Source of the DNA: Apostichopus japonicus
Lineage: Eukaryota; Echinodermata; Holothuroidea; Aspidochirotida; Stichopodidae
DNA: 64,000 bases
Direction of reading: 5' to 3'
NCBI RefSeq assembly: GCF_037975245.1
Contig: NC_092562.1
Span: 26,151,054 to 26,215,053 of the forward strand
Notes under the pieces: generated by a model
What the model saw: only the letters and a program-made list of their open reading frames with translations
What the model was told of the DNA's origin: nothing
Database searches by the model: none
Shown: piece after piece, positions 49,081 through 60,352 of the stretch
How the letters are laid out: each line of letters starts with the position of its first letter
Numbering within the stretch: position 1 is the first letter of the stretch
Program-made: the position numbers and the translations under genes

Positions 49081-49189
49081 TTCATTTATTTTTCGACAGT
49101 GTTACATACCGGGAAGTTTTGGTCTCCAGTTAGGTTCAAACCTTGTTATATGCAACTTCACTAGCCCAATACAAACGAGTAGACCCTAC

Positions 49190-49440
49190 ACTACTAAATA
49201 TTACTATCATACTAAGTATGATTTATTGGTCCCATATATGCTACATATTAAAATATGGTCACCTTATGTTAAAATTCTTAAACTGTTTTATTAAGCACCT
49301 TGGAGGAAATTTACCTAACTGGGAAATCATCTTGTTGTGTGTGTTTATAATGTCAGCGAACAATATGGAGAGTGAACACCTTCAGGAGAGGACTTTTTTG
49401 AAAACTTCCAGCAATTACAGCATGCCGTAATTTGGGGCGA
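49190..49440 (+). repeat. GACCATATTTGAATA repeat, copy 4 (direct)
   Basis: Contains CCCATATATGCTACATATTA, AATATGGTCACC, GAACAATATGGAGAGTGAAC and AACTTCCAGCAATTACAG. Confidence 0.65.
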
Positions 49441-50106
49441 TTACAGACTACTTTTGATGAGTATACGTATTTGAACTCGAAGCCCCTCACCCCACAATCA
49501 ATTTCCCCTCCCTAAATCTATTACGCCTGATTGACTCTGCGATCAATTTCATATATAGGTTGATGATACCTATACTTACTTTTAATTTAACATAATATGT
49601 TGATTACATATATCAACTGAAAATTATAGTGGGGGATAATAACGAGGAAGAACTGTACCCATAAGCCTTAGATTAAAATTGTATACGTACGCTTATGAGT
49701 ACGGAATTTCCGACTGTGGCACTCTAATTTTTCTGACTGTCGAACTCTATTTTTCATAAATTCTTGCTATTTGTGAGTGACCTACAATTTTCGGTCAAAC
49801 TTGACCTTTAATCAGTCATATTTACCACGTTTTCCTTGTCATATTAAGAGATTGTATCTCGCGGTTTTTATACTCCACCATACAAAACTTCGTGGATTTT
49901 GAATACTCTAAAAAAAAATGCCTAATAAACTACTGTACAACGTATACAATTAAAACACTCAATGCTATTCTACGGAAGCTTAAAATGGCCATCAACATAA
50001 GAAAAACTTTGCTCATAAAGTGAAATTTTTCAGTAAATTGTTAAAATAACAAGATAAAATCTTATCCAAAAAAAAAAGACAGAAAAATGTTGGATTGCTT
50101 AGTTGC

Positions 50107-50430
50107 TTAAACTGAGCAATTGAACAATTTTTGAAAAATGTTTAATTGACAACTTATCATATCTCGTGTATTGGACATTTTGCTGCAAATTGTTCACTTG
50201 TTGACTTCATTCCATCTGAGCAATTGAAAAATTTTCTGCAAAATGTTCAATTGACAACTTATCTTATCTCGTTCATTGGACATGTTTTTGGCAAAATGTT
50301 CAATTGTTCACTTCATCCCAATTGAGCAATTGTAAAATTTTCTGCAAAATGTTTAATTGGCAACTTATCGTATCTCGTCAACTCAACATTTTTCTGCAAA
50401 ATGTTTAACTGTTCACTTCATTCCCAATGC
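50107..50430. repeat. ~118-bp tandem repeat, about three copies
   Basis: The unit has TTCTGCAAAATGTTTAATTG, ACAACTTATCNTATCTCG and TGTTCACTTCATTCC. Copies are moderately diverged. The array is rich in the paired words CAATTG and GAACAATT. Confidence 0.85.
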
Positions 50431-51296
50431 TCAGTTGGAATGAAGTGAACAATTTAATTTTTTTCATGTGAGTGATAAATAGCCCCCCCCCCCCCCAAGA
50501 AAATAATATTAAGCGCGCCAGGAAAAAGCACTGTATTTTGGGGTAGTTCACTATGTCGTCGAATATAATTTGTTGAAAAAGAACATTTTTCCCCTTTGTT
50601 ACATTAACATAGCTTTTTTAGTTGGTAGTCTATGTAGCCTATCAAGCAGATAACTTATACTCATTGCTTACTCGCTAACCAGAGTGATTAATAAATTTGT
50701 GAAGTGAGGGCCAGTGGTACAAATGTACCGAAAAAAACAAAAGTGCAGTCGCGAAAGATGGAGTGTCTGACTGACTGACTGACACTGACTGTATCGTTGA
50801 CGAGTAGGGTGTGGGGGAGGGGGCTGCGGGTTACAAGGCAGCAGTCGGAATTTTCTGGCTCCAAATCCCATCCAGTTGGAATTTCAGCCACTACATCTCC
50901 CACCCCCCCCCCATACCCACTCTCAATCATCAGGCCTTAGCTACGTCCCTGTGTATAATACGTAAACGACGTTCATTACTGTTTAGTTTTTACGGAAATG
51001 TCGAAAATAATTTATATCGCTTGAGAAAATAAGCATTATGCCAAAAAATTGGCATATTCACGTGTGGTGTTTTTAAAAATCACGCACCTATATGCAAATA
51101 TATAATAGCTAAGATTGTCCTGTGTCCGTTATATAATTCCATTAAAGAAATGCATATCTGAGACACGGAACTATTATCCTGTGAGGGTACCGTAATACAT
51201 TCATGCTTGAGACACATGCAAGTCTTAAATAAACAGAATAGCAAGTCCCAAACATATAGACCTTCCTTACCGGTTTCGAACCTCTGGACATACAAT

Positions 51297-51416
51297 CAGC
51301 GTCCATATAGCCTAGTGGTTAGGGTGTCCGCGTACAGAGCGGGAGGCCCGTGGTTCGAATCCCGGTGGAGGCTGGAAGTTTGTTTCACTGTTCTTGATTT
51401 ACAAACTCATTACGAT

Positions 51417-51490
<74 letters not shown>
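51297..51490 (+). mobile_element. tRNA-headed SINE with (AT)n tail
   Basis: The head TATAGCCTAGTGGTTAGGG (A box) and GGTTCGAATCCCGG (B box) sit about 40 bp apart, then a short unrelated body and about 70 bp of AT repeat. Acceptor and T stems do not pair as in a functional tRNA. Confidence 0.8.
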
Positions 51491-51495
<5 letters not shown>

Positions 51496-52968
51496 TATAG
51501 TAAATAAACATACATAAGTGCCGTATAAAGGCAAAAATAGAGCGCCTATACATTACAATACGTAGTACACACAGCGAAATCCATATGCATGTGCCGGATC
51601 AGTCAAGGTAATGGTTTTATTCTCCAATAGTTATATATATGAAACGAATTTTCCTGAAAATTTTTGCTGTTTTCGCCAAGTTAGCTTCTGAGAACCCGCG
51701 ACGTTTAAATGAGCATTTACAATAATTAGGGTACTTTAATTAGACCTCCTTTAACGCTATATTGGGGACCCAATGCAACCATGTGGTGCACCCCACCCAC
51801 TCGCCCCCCCCCCCCTCGTCAGGTTCCCCAATGTGTGGTAAATGCAAAGAATCGTTCTTAATTTTATTATGAACCTGTTTAAATGCATATGCCTTTGTTA
51901 TAGAATGTAACCCGTTAATTTTAATTGGAAAGTCAGGTGATCGAGAAACGCATTGACATCTCATGGATACAACATTTTCCCCTAAACTGATCCAGAATGG
52001 TCGTAGAATTCATCTAATATTACAAATGAGTCATATTTTGGATATTTGTGGATGTCTCCTTCTATCCAACTATATGTACCCCCTCCGAGTTTAGTCCTGA
52101 GATAGAAATTAAAATATAATTAGCCGGTTCTTTGGTGATGCCGTTTTTGCGGCTTTAGAAATGGTCGGGTCCAGAATAGCTATTTAGGGCATTTATTTAA
52201 AAACGGGGACAGGGTGGGTGGGTGGGGGGGGGGGGCACAAGCCTCGGAACTGGGATATCGAACAATCGGTACTCAGTGTCAGGCTTCAAAAACCTCGGCT
52301 AAACTTTGTCGGTCATAGCGGCGCAAATCCATATTTGAGATTTAGGTAATTTTTGCTTAAATTTTGTGCGAAACTTTTTCCAACCTCCAACCTCCTACCA
52401 CCAACCTCCTACCACATGCCCCCTGCCCCTGCCCCTTCCCCCTCCCCCTTCCCCCTCCCCTCCCCCCGTTTTAAATGCTCCTCTTACGATTCCCATTGTC
52501 CATATCCTTTTTCATAGATTAGTCGAGATAGATTTCATCAGTCCGTTTTTTGCTCTGCCGATTTCTCTCAATATGCCGTCAAGTGATATTCGAAGAAGTA
52601 TATTCAAGGCCTATATCATGCACGTAAAGCGATGAAACGCACAAATACCCACCGCAATATATGTACGAAACAGAAAAGTATACTGCTCACTTACTATAAA
52701 TACCATTTCCAGATAAGCAAGTGAAATTTCCGGTCACATCACATTGATAAAGTTTACTGTCTGTCACTTTGCAGGTCACTGGTTGGCTACTCCAGTTGGT
52801 TAGTAACAATAACGTAGTCAGTATAGTTCATTACGTCACAGCCTGGGCTTACTAGAAAGCGGGCAATTTGAAATCAGTAAAAGGCGGTATCACAAGTAGC
52901 AACACGTTGGTTTGATTCACACCGCACTTGATCCTCAATCGAGTTCTACATTGCAAAGAGCATTCAAA

Positions 52969-54358
52969 ATGGACGATTCCGGCTTTCGTGGTTTATTGCA
53001 GAAGTAACAGAAAGCTCCGTGGAAGCAAGGTTGCCAGTTTATAAAAGTACACTTTCAATTCGATCCGTCGCTGGTTTTTAATGATGTTCCGCAGGAAAAT
53101 GTCATACGTGTATTGGAAAAAGAAAAAAAATTTAGAAGCAGCGACAGTTGGAACTACCGCGGCAGTATGCACATGTTGTGACAGAAAGCTCGATGCAAAC
53201 ATTTGAAGGAAGAATTAAAGGCACTCCGAGCACTACTGGCTGAGAAGGAACAACTTCTTTCGAAAAAAAAAAACGAAAACGAAGTTCTCTGTGCTACTGG
53301 ATTGTTCGGTACGTAACACTAGGCCAAGACTTATTAATGTAATTTTTCAATCACTAAAAGTCACCGTTATATAAACCCTAGACCTGTACAGGCATTCGCT
53401 CCTTTAAAAACGATAAATTAAAAGAGTTAAAATATGACAGTGAGAGAAATAATATAATAATCTCCTTTTAGATATCTGTAAAATGTTTCATGCACAATTT
53501 GCCAGGGTATACTGTTATTGATACATTCACGTTCTAACCTTGTGATGGTGAACGTCACCCGACCACGTACCCCTACCTCCCCCAACACATAAACAAATCT
53601 GCTTTGTAAACCGTTGAAACATACAGTGGCGTAGGAAGGTACATTTGAGTAGGGGGTTGAAGACTGATGGCCGGCCCGGGGAGGGGTCTAAGGGGAGTTT
53701 TTGCATTTCCAGGTGGCCTCAGATGCAATTTGGTGCAATAAAGCACACTTCAACACCCACCCCATTTTGTAAACTTAATTTTGTATTTTCACCTGGCCTT
53801 AGATGCAATTTGGTGCTCCAAATGAGATTTTTTTCTCATTTGGAAATGAAAACGGGGTTTTTCTGACTTGCGAAGCGGGGGGGGGGGGGTGGGCGGAATG
53901 ATACTTCCGCGCCTTCACATTTTTCACGGGGGAGGGGCTGGAGATATTGACAGTTGGAGCTAGTATATTTTTCGACAAAGTAAACTATATGCCAACTGAT
54001 CTTTATATATGTCTAATTCATACCTATTCTTGTGTCTTTGTTTACAGAAACTTCAGTGTAGATTGAGCGCAATGAAGAACATAGACTGGTCAGAGGAGAG
54101 AAAAGACAGACTGTACAGTGATGTCAACTGAGTATATGTCATCCGAGGAATCTGACATGGAGAGCGAACGAGCTAGGGTACCGTAGTGCAGGAGTTCACT
54201 TGGGAGTCGGAAAGACTGAACAAAATGAGGCTGGACTCATTCTTATAAGGACGTTCTCCTTAGCGAAAAGTCCAGAAAAAAGGATACCCACCGTTAGGAA
54301 AGGAGACGTATCTTTAAAATGCGTACCGACTGACGCCCCAACTTGGGCTGTTAATTAG
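52969..54358 (+). pseudogene. decayed transposon-like ORF, coiled-coil and acidic motif
   Basis: Pieces in order: MDDSGFRGLLQK at 52969; an exon-like block 53185-53308 with HLKEELKALRALLAEKEQLL (coiled coil) before GTACGT; a block from 54048 after TTTACAG with KNIDWSEERKDRLYSDV; then MSTEYMSSEESDMESE one frame over; VQEFTWESERLNKMRLDSF in a further frame; and a final DAPTWAVN and stop. The acidic MSSEESD motif followed by a W-S-LN segment and a -WAV- end resembles uncharacterised proteins carried by invertebrate transposons, from memory. Frameshifts and stops show that it is broken. The hAT copy at 53624 lies in its middle. Confidence 0.3.
53624..53945. mobile_element. truncated hAT-like element related to 25519
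   Basis: Starts CAGTGGCGTAGGAAGGTAC and follows the 25519 copy in reverse (AGATGCAATTTGGTG, AATGAGATTTTTTTCTCAT, CTTGCGAAGCGGGG). It loses the far terminus after TTTTTCACGGGGGAGG. Confidence 0.8.
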
Positions 54359-56134
54359 GCTGAACAATAACAATGAAGGTATGACCCCCCTCCAAATGGT
54401 GAAAATGGTCATTGTTTGATGTGCCGGATTAAGCTTGTGGGAGGCCCATGGCAAACAGTTTATTGGAGCTCCCATAGAGATACAATTGTACCGGATAACG
54501 CCGGATGTATAGCTCACAAAAGACATCTATTTGCCCACGGTGGTTATGATACGTACATTGAAACATCACATAAAACAGTCATTGATCAACAGCGTAAAGA
54601 CTGCATATCGAAGTCCATTTCGTTTGACTTCTTTGAACTTTTTGTACCATATACAACGTAGAATAATGTAACGTTATAACAATATTTCTTTGATTTTTTT
54701 TACCCAACGTTTAAACTCGTGCCCTTGTTGCACGTGGATAATCCTGTCCTGAGCATTTGTTGATTAATGAGGCACCAGGAACAAACAGCAAACGCCGTTG
54801 TTTCGGATACAAACAAGTTGCAGTTGACGATTTTGTATAATAAAGAAGAGTCTTCTCTAATTTAACATTTGGTGTAATTACATGATACCTTTAAAACGAA
54901 ATCCTGCCTGAGATAAATGCAACAAGGAAGAAAGAATATGCCCATAATAATAGATGTCAGATTAATTATTATTTCCTTGTTAGTCCTTTGCTTTAATGGA
55001 AGCCTTTTTTTTTAATTTCCCTTCACAGCTAATATATTCCATCAAGGGATTAAATGTTAAGGATTAAGTTATCCTTAAAATATTTTCAGGAAACAAAAGC
55101 AAAGAAAAAAGCATGATTCTATTAATTTTTAATGAATCATTTAGTAAATCATATTTTAAAATAAGACATAGCTATAGAGCATAGGTCTAATAACTTGTCG
55201 TCGAAATGTTGTTGTACTTGTACGTTTGTCTTTCATTATTCATGCATGGTTAATTCCAGACTTTCAGGGTAACAAATTTAGAGATCTTGTTTGGGCTATC
55301 ATTGCATTTTATATCAAAATATATTTTAATTAAAATAAAATTTAAAGCAGCAACAAAATATTAAGTGTGCTACGAAATGAGGCAGTAAGTGGTGTTCTGT
55401 GTCAAGTTCGTTCCACATAAAAGAGGCTGGTACCGTTTCCGGGCCTGGGTGGAGGGGGGGGGGGGGGGTCGAGGGGCCGATAACCATCATGGAAGAAGTG
55501 CCTAGGCGTTTATATCATGTGAGGATAAACACACCGAATTTTAAACATAAATTTGTTTGGTTCAATTTAACTGCTGATATATGTTAAGTTACTTCAAGTG
55601 GGTAGCTGGTTTTCAGAGGTTTTGATTTGCAAACTAGTAACTAAAAATAGAAACATTCCATATTTACTTGTTTTTTTTTCTTCTTTCACCTGGCATTAAA
55701 ATCGTTGCATGTGTATATAATTGCCACAATGTAAATAGAGTAATATTTGGGCATCAAAAAACATTCTCCGGACAATAATGCATGTTTTGAAATTTGAAAA
55801 GGAAAATGGCTTCTCGAGGTTTAAACTTTGTATTCAAAAAGCTGAATATTCAACACTATGATGTAAAGCAATATTGAGTTGCATTTAGATGTATTTACAC
55901 ATTAAAAGTGGTATTTCGTTCATTTACATAATTTTTGGAATAAGTGTAAAAATAACAAATAAACGTTTACGATGCGATATGAGGTGCAAATATATAAATA
56001 AAAAAGTGGAAAATCAAACGAGTGTGATTTTATGTTTATTATTTTTAATTTTCTTTAAATCAAATGTAATATTTGATAGAGGTGGTCCGTGTATTTCTCA
56101 GCCTAATCAACCCGATTAAGACTCCCTAAACGTG

Positions 56135-56584
56135 GCGAATAAGCCCAGCCCCTGTATTGGTCGTAAGTAATGTGTTTACGATGACCACGTTTCTCCGTAT
56201 ATATTGGTGTAATCATGGCGTTTACGATGATCAATGCGAGAAGTTTACTGCTGGATTCAAACGTAAACTCCAGATTAACGGTCATGTTTAAGGTAGCGAA
56301 TTTGTTGTAATTGTGGCCGGAAACGTAAAGATTACCCTTCCCTGAAACCGCACGATTAAGTGAGCTTCACCGTATTTGGATGACACTTGGCGTTTACGGT
56401 CACCGCGTACTCGGTAAATAAGTCATCGCGAACGCGGAAAACTCACGCGTTTAAGTTGGGTCGTAAGCTTACCTTAATCACTAGTTTCAGGAGTGGAAAC
56501 GTAACGGAAACAGGCTGGAACTCGGAATTTACGTCGCAATTACAGACCGAAAACGGCGATTTAAACGCGTGTTTTTTTCCCGTG
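56135..56584. repeat. right subterminal TTTACG-rich array
   Basis: Inverted relative of 43762-44750. On the minus strand it reads CGTAAACGCCATGATTACAC and GGAGTTTACGTTTG, and ends in the same 24-bp terminus. Confidence 0.7.
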
Positions 56585-57822
56585 ATAGGTGGCGAATTAT
56601 CAGCCAAAAATTCTCATCAAGCCCAATCCATGCTTGGGATTGGGTTAGCTCATGGACTCTCATATGAAGGCCCCAAATTCTATATTGCTGCACCGGGTCC
56701 TTAGTTGCTCCTTATCTGGTGCACCACTGATTCTCCCCATGCACCATAGGAGACCTGGGGAACTGTATAATGGAGCATACAAATTGAACGTTAAGATTCT
56801 ACATTTGTTGGATGACATCCCGTGATTATTGATGCTATTGTTTAATTGCTGATTATTTAAAAGCAAGTACCAAAACGAAGAGCTCTCGATGGCGCGGTTC
56901 ATTTATTGGCGTAGCTAGAAGGTTCAAGGGCCCGGTTCAAGGACGGGACCTGGGGCCCTTCACATTTTAGAAAACGGGCAAAATATTGATCGAAATCATG
57001 GTACTGAGCTTGGCATGCAGTTAATTTGTCAAACTATAGAATCGAATCAGTTATAAATGAAACAAAACAGCCTAATGCATGTGCATGCTGATGTAACAAT
57101 TCAAGTATACTTACAAGCAGTTGGGATTCGTTGTCTCCAAATGAATAAAATTTCGGAACCAGGATTTAGGGTTCACTGGACATTGGGGGGGGGGGGGGGC
57201 GTATAGCTTTACGTATCTGCTTTCGTTCACAGTTGCGTCGTCGTGAATTACAAAAAAAAATCATTTCTTTTGGCAACGAGGATGTATGGAGTCAGTGGGT
57301 GGGGTGGTGGTGGTACAACAGCGGCAGGATTTAAATTGTCTAGAACATAGGTTCCAAATGTGGGGTCGCGACCCAAAAGAGGGTCGCCAAATATACTAGG
57401 GGGGTCGCGAATCAAATTAAAATGATGCATATATCATTATGGTAGCACCATTTTGCATCTACGCCCCTTATATCAGCAAAAACTTCGCAACAGGGAGGGG
57501 ACACCCCTCAGGACAGCTCCTCCAGGGGGTGGGTGGGGGGTGGGTGGTGTCATTGAATTTTTTTTCGGTAAGCGCTGGTTCTAGAATTTGCTGCGGGGAG
57601 AGAAACCTTGTTTTTTCTTTCTTTATATGCGTGTGTATGTGTGTGTATCTGGCAACAGCAACGAAAATAACAAGTTGACAAATTCTGGACTTCGTATATC
57701 GTGTATGTATTATGCAAATATTCCGACTATTTTGATGCCTTAGATTTAACATAACGAAAAAATGGTAACAATTTTTGAAAACAAATATCCTCTTACTGTC
57801 CCTCTTTTAATCAGGACTTTAC

Positions 57823-58082
57823 CAGAGGCGTAGCCAAAGGTGATTCAGGCGGTTCGTTGAACCAGGGCCCACAATATTTAGGAGCCCCCCCCCCCCCAAG
57901 AGTTGGTTCCGACATTTTGAACCAACGGATGACAACTGCCAGTCAAGGAAGATACAGTCAGACAGGTCTTTGCGTCTTTCCTGACATTGGCTTTATTATA
58001 GTGCTGTTCAAATTAAGTAAGGATGAAGGGTCCCAGCTCTCACTTTTGAACCGGCAACCCCGAAACTTTAGCTACGCCATTG
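57823..58082. mobile_element. 260-bp TIR element, GGCGTAGC family
   Basis: CAGAGGCGTAGCCAAAG and inverted CAATGGCGTAGCTAAAG. Flanks GACTTTAC and GATTTTAT agree at six of eight bases, so the duplication, if real, has decayed. A C tract lies inside. Confidence 0.55.
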
Positions 58083-59160
58083 GATTTTATGGTTTAGTCT
58101 GAGACAGGTTTTGCTTATCCCATTAAGGCAAAGAAAATAACATTCGGTTATAGGTTATACAGATATGAATATAAGTCGTGCATAGTAGGTAAATGGCGTT
58201 TTATGGTTGGAAATAACGAACTTCTGAAAAACAAAATATCATGTTCTGAATATGTATAACTCCCGATACGCCATACAATTAGGTGCCAATTGGAATGGTA
58301 GAAGGCGCAAGGAGGTAGGGGGGGGGGGCTGGTGGTGGTTATGGGATGGAGAAAACACTTAACCCCTTTTACGGGTTGAATGGTAATTGAACGCGTTTTA
58401 CATATTTTGAATAGATAGGCCTATAGTGTAAGGGAGAGTTATATGTTACAGGCGGATGACTTTACATAAAACCAGGGATGGATGGAAGGGGGGGGGGTGG
58501 GGTGGGTGTTAGAGAGAAGAAAACAATGAACTTGAAAAGTAGCAAATGCATACCAAATACCCTTTGAAAGTCATTTCCATTTTAACCGAACCCTTTTTTC
58601 CTCCCCCGCCCCATCCCCCGCCTGTTATATAGTTAATCTTTCCATTGAAAACTTGCAACTTGTTGCACACTTCGGTCAAATGAGAGTTTAATCTTGGAAA
58701 TACACTAAAGTAGTAGCCAACCGTTACCACTTGACTAGAAAGGACTAGAAGGACTCAGCCGTTTAACGTTCTTTCAGTAGTTTTAGAAGATGACAAGTTT
58801 TATAAGATGATATTTAGGGATAATGAGAAGGGACCGGTCAGGCTCTACAATCTAATGTTCCGGGTTCAATGAGGGTCTGGAGTATATATAGGATCAAGCA
58901 TAATGTATGCTCATTTCATAATACACCGTACTAAGTCAAAAGAGCCTTGGCCCACGGTTTCATAACTATATCCGGTGATGTCTGATCATAGCGACTCTCT
59001 CTCAAAGATAATCCTTCAAGGTTAATAGGGAATGATTTGAGTAAATATGTTCTTTACATAACAACCCTTGTGAACTATAAACTTTACATTATTTTACTTT
59101 TTAATTGATTTGCTTTCATTAGTTTTTTGTTTTGTTGTAGATTTAAGTATATTTTTTCAA

Positions 59161-59694
59161 TCATTCTGGTTTTATTCTGTCTTCGAACATTATCTTGTAT
59201 CCCTCTCGAAACTCTTTGGCGTAGCCCTCACAACACGAAGGTACTTTGGCTGGTGGCTTAGATTTTGCTGGCAATAGTTTAGTCGATTCAAATGCAAGCT
59301 TGTAGACGCCCTCGTTTTTACCCCAGACGATCTGCTCAATGGCCCCGTGGAAATATTTCAAATAGTCATCGCTGGCGTTCCATGAAAGGTACTTGTCGTC
59401 CCATGGGATGCCGATCGCTTCGCAATACTTCTTGAGCATTACATCCGGGTTGTTTTGAAGCTCGTCTGCGTCTATTACCACTGGATTCGGTTCGATGTTT
59501 TCCTTGACATACTTGTACAGGTTGTAGAGAGGATCGACGGAGAGCATATCCCAGGATATAAATGGATTTCCAGACCCTATTTCGGTGAATTTATCGAGAT
59601 CTCCTTTATAGTCGTACAGATGGGCGAGGAGTTTCCTAGCTGACAAGGCTGTACGGTTGGGATCACGGATGAGAAAGGTGTGCCTGAAACGGCC
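59161..59694 (-). CDS. sulfotransferase-like terminal exon
   Basis: Acceptor ACACAG, then GRFRHTFLIRDPNRTALSAR through KIMFEDRIKPE and TGA. One uninterrupted exon of 177 codons, the longest convincing coding block in the window. Confidence 0.9.
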   Translation of the reverse strand, partial: GRFRHTFLIRDPNRTALSARKLLAHLYDYKGDLDKFTEIGSGNPFISWDMLSVDPLYNLYKYVKENIEPNPVVIDADELQNNPDVMLKKYCEAIGIPWDDKYLSWNASDDYLKYFHGAIEQIVWGKNEGVYKLAFESTKLLPAKSKPPAKVPSCCEGYAKEFREGYKIMFEDRIKPE

Positions 59695-60342
59695 CTGTGT
59701 AACAGAAGTATGTACAACATAAGGATGAAGGGTGAAGGGATAAGGGTGAAAGGATATCCAACAACAAATTTAAGTCCAGGTAACACACTCTGAGGTCACA
59801 ATTTGACACCATGTACCTCCCCACCCCCCTCCCCGCCCAACGTTCTGGTCAAGTCAGGCACAATCCCAAGCAAACTCCAAAGTTGCTATGTCTAGCCGTG
59901 AACGTGTTCCCGGTGGCCCCTTTAACTTGGAGGCCTCTTTCACATTGGCCCTTCCCTAATGCACTTGGGTCATCTACCTATTGTGTAATCCGGCACTAGT
60001 TGAGCCCACTAACATACTTTTCAAGAATCGGTTACATGTTAGTGACTCGCTTTGTTTAGTTTATTCTCTTTGTTCTTAACAGCTAGCTCGTTCTTCTCAT
60101 CATATTCATTTTTTTGTGACCATGACAATAACAACCCAACGAAGGTCCTGTTTCTCGTATTTGTCGGTTAACTATACAAATACCTTAAATTTCAATGTAG
60201 TGATGCCCAAAGTTATAGTTATGTAATTACCTTTGGCAGTTGGTGATGATGTCCATCGATACCGAAAGCCATGTCCTTGATTAGAAGAAACTTCTTGCCT
60301 TCATCCAAGGGCTTCTCCAACTGCTCCTTGATGTACTCGTGT
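59161..60342 (-). CDS. sulfotransferase-like P-loop protein, last two exons
   Basis: Exons 60342-60231 and 59694-59161 (minus), GT-AG, phase 0 at the visible junction, encode 37 + 177 residues. The first reads HEYIKEQLEKPLDEGKKFLL then IKDMAFGIDGHHHQLPK. The second opens GRFRHTFLIRDPNRTALSAR, a match to the 3'-phosphate-binding FLIRxP block of the sulfotransferase fold. It also has NPVVIDADELQNNPDVMLKKY and the late helical block GIPWDDKYLSWN. This is the invertebrate and plant family often labelled branched-chain aminotransferase-like, which is in fact a PAPS-type sulfotransferase fold. The N-terminal exon with the P-loop (usual W-S-x-P-R-T/S pattern) was not found to the right, so the gene is 5'-incomplete here. 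The substrate is unknown. Confidence 0.85.
60231..60342 (-). CDS. sulfotransferase-like penultimate exon
   Basis: Preceded by TATACAG and followed by GTAATT. One base then 37 codons, HEYIKEQLEKPLDEGKKFLL and on to HHHQLPK. The KFLLIKDMAFGI strand fits the beta-strand before the FLIR block in this family. Confidence 0.85.
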
Positions 60343-60352
60343 CTGTATATGA

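Larger units (their letters stand above)
43762..56584. mobile_element. possible ~12.8-kb foldback-like transposon
   Basis: The left end is CACGGGAAAAAGACACGC followed by ATTTAA. The inverted right end is CACGGGAAAAAAACACGC followed by GTTTAA. The match covers about 24 bases with two or three differences. Both ends continue into arrays of degenerate TTTACG/GATTACG repeats in opposite orientation. ATA flanks both outer edges, a possible 3-bp duplication. The interior holds a decayed ORF, two SINE/hAT insertions and several tandem arrays. The alternative is two unrelated fragments of one smaller family in opposite orientation. No transposase was found. Confidence 0.5.

Noticed and set aside
51297-51370. 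tRNA gene
   Set aside because: A and B boxes are present, but the acceptor and T stems do not pair and an AT tail follows; it fits a SINE head.
56387-56704. 105-aa ORF
   Set aside because: Spans the edge of the TTTACG array and its flank; no conserved content.
57345-57420. GGTTCC/GGGTCGCGACCC hAT end
   Set aside because: One terminus resembles known hAT MITEs, but I could not find the matching second end or a duplication.
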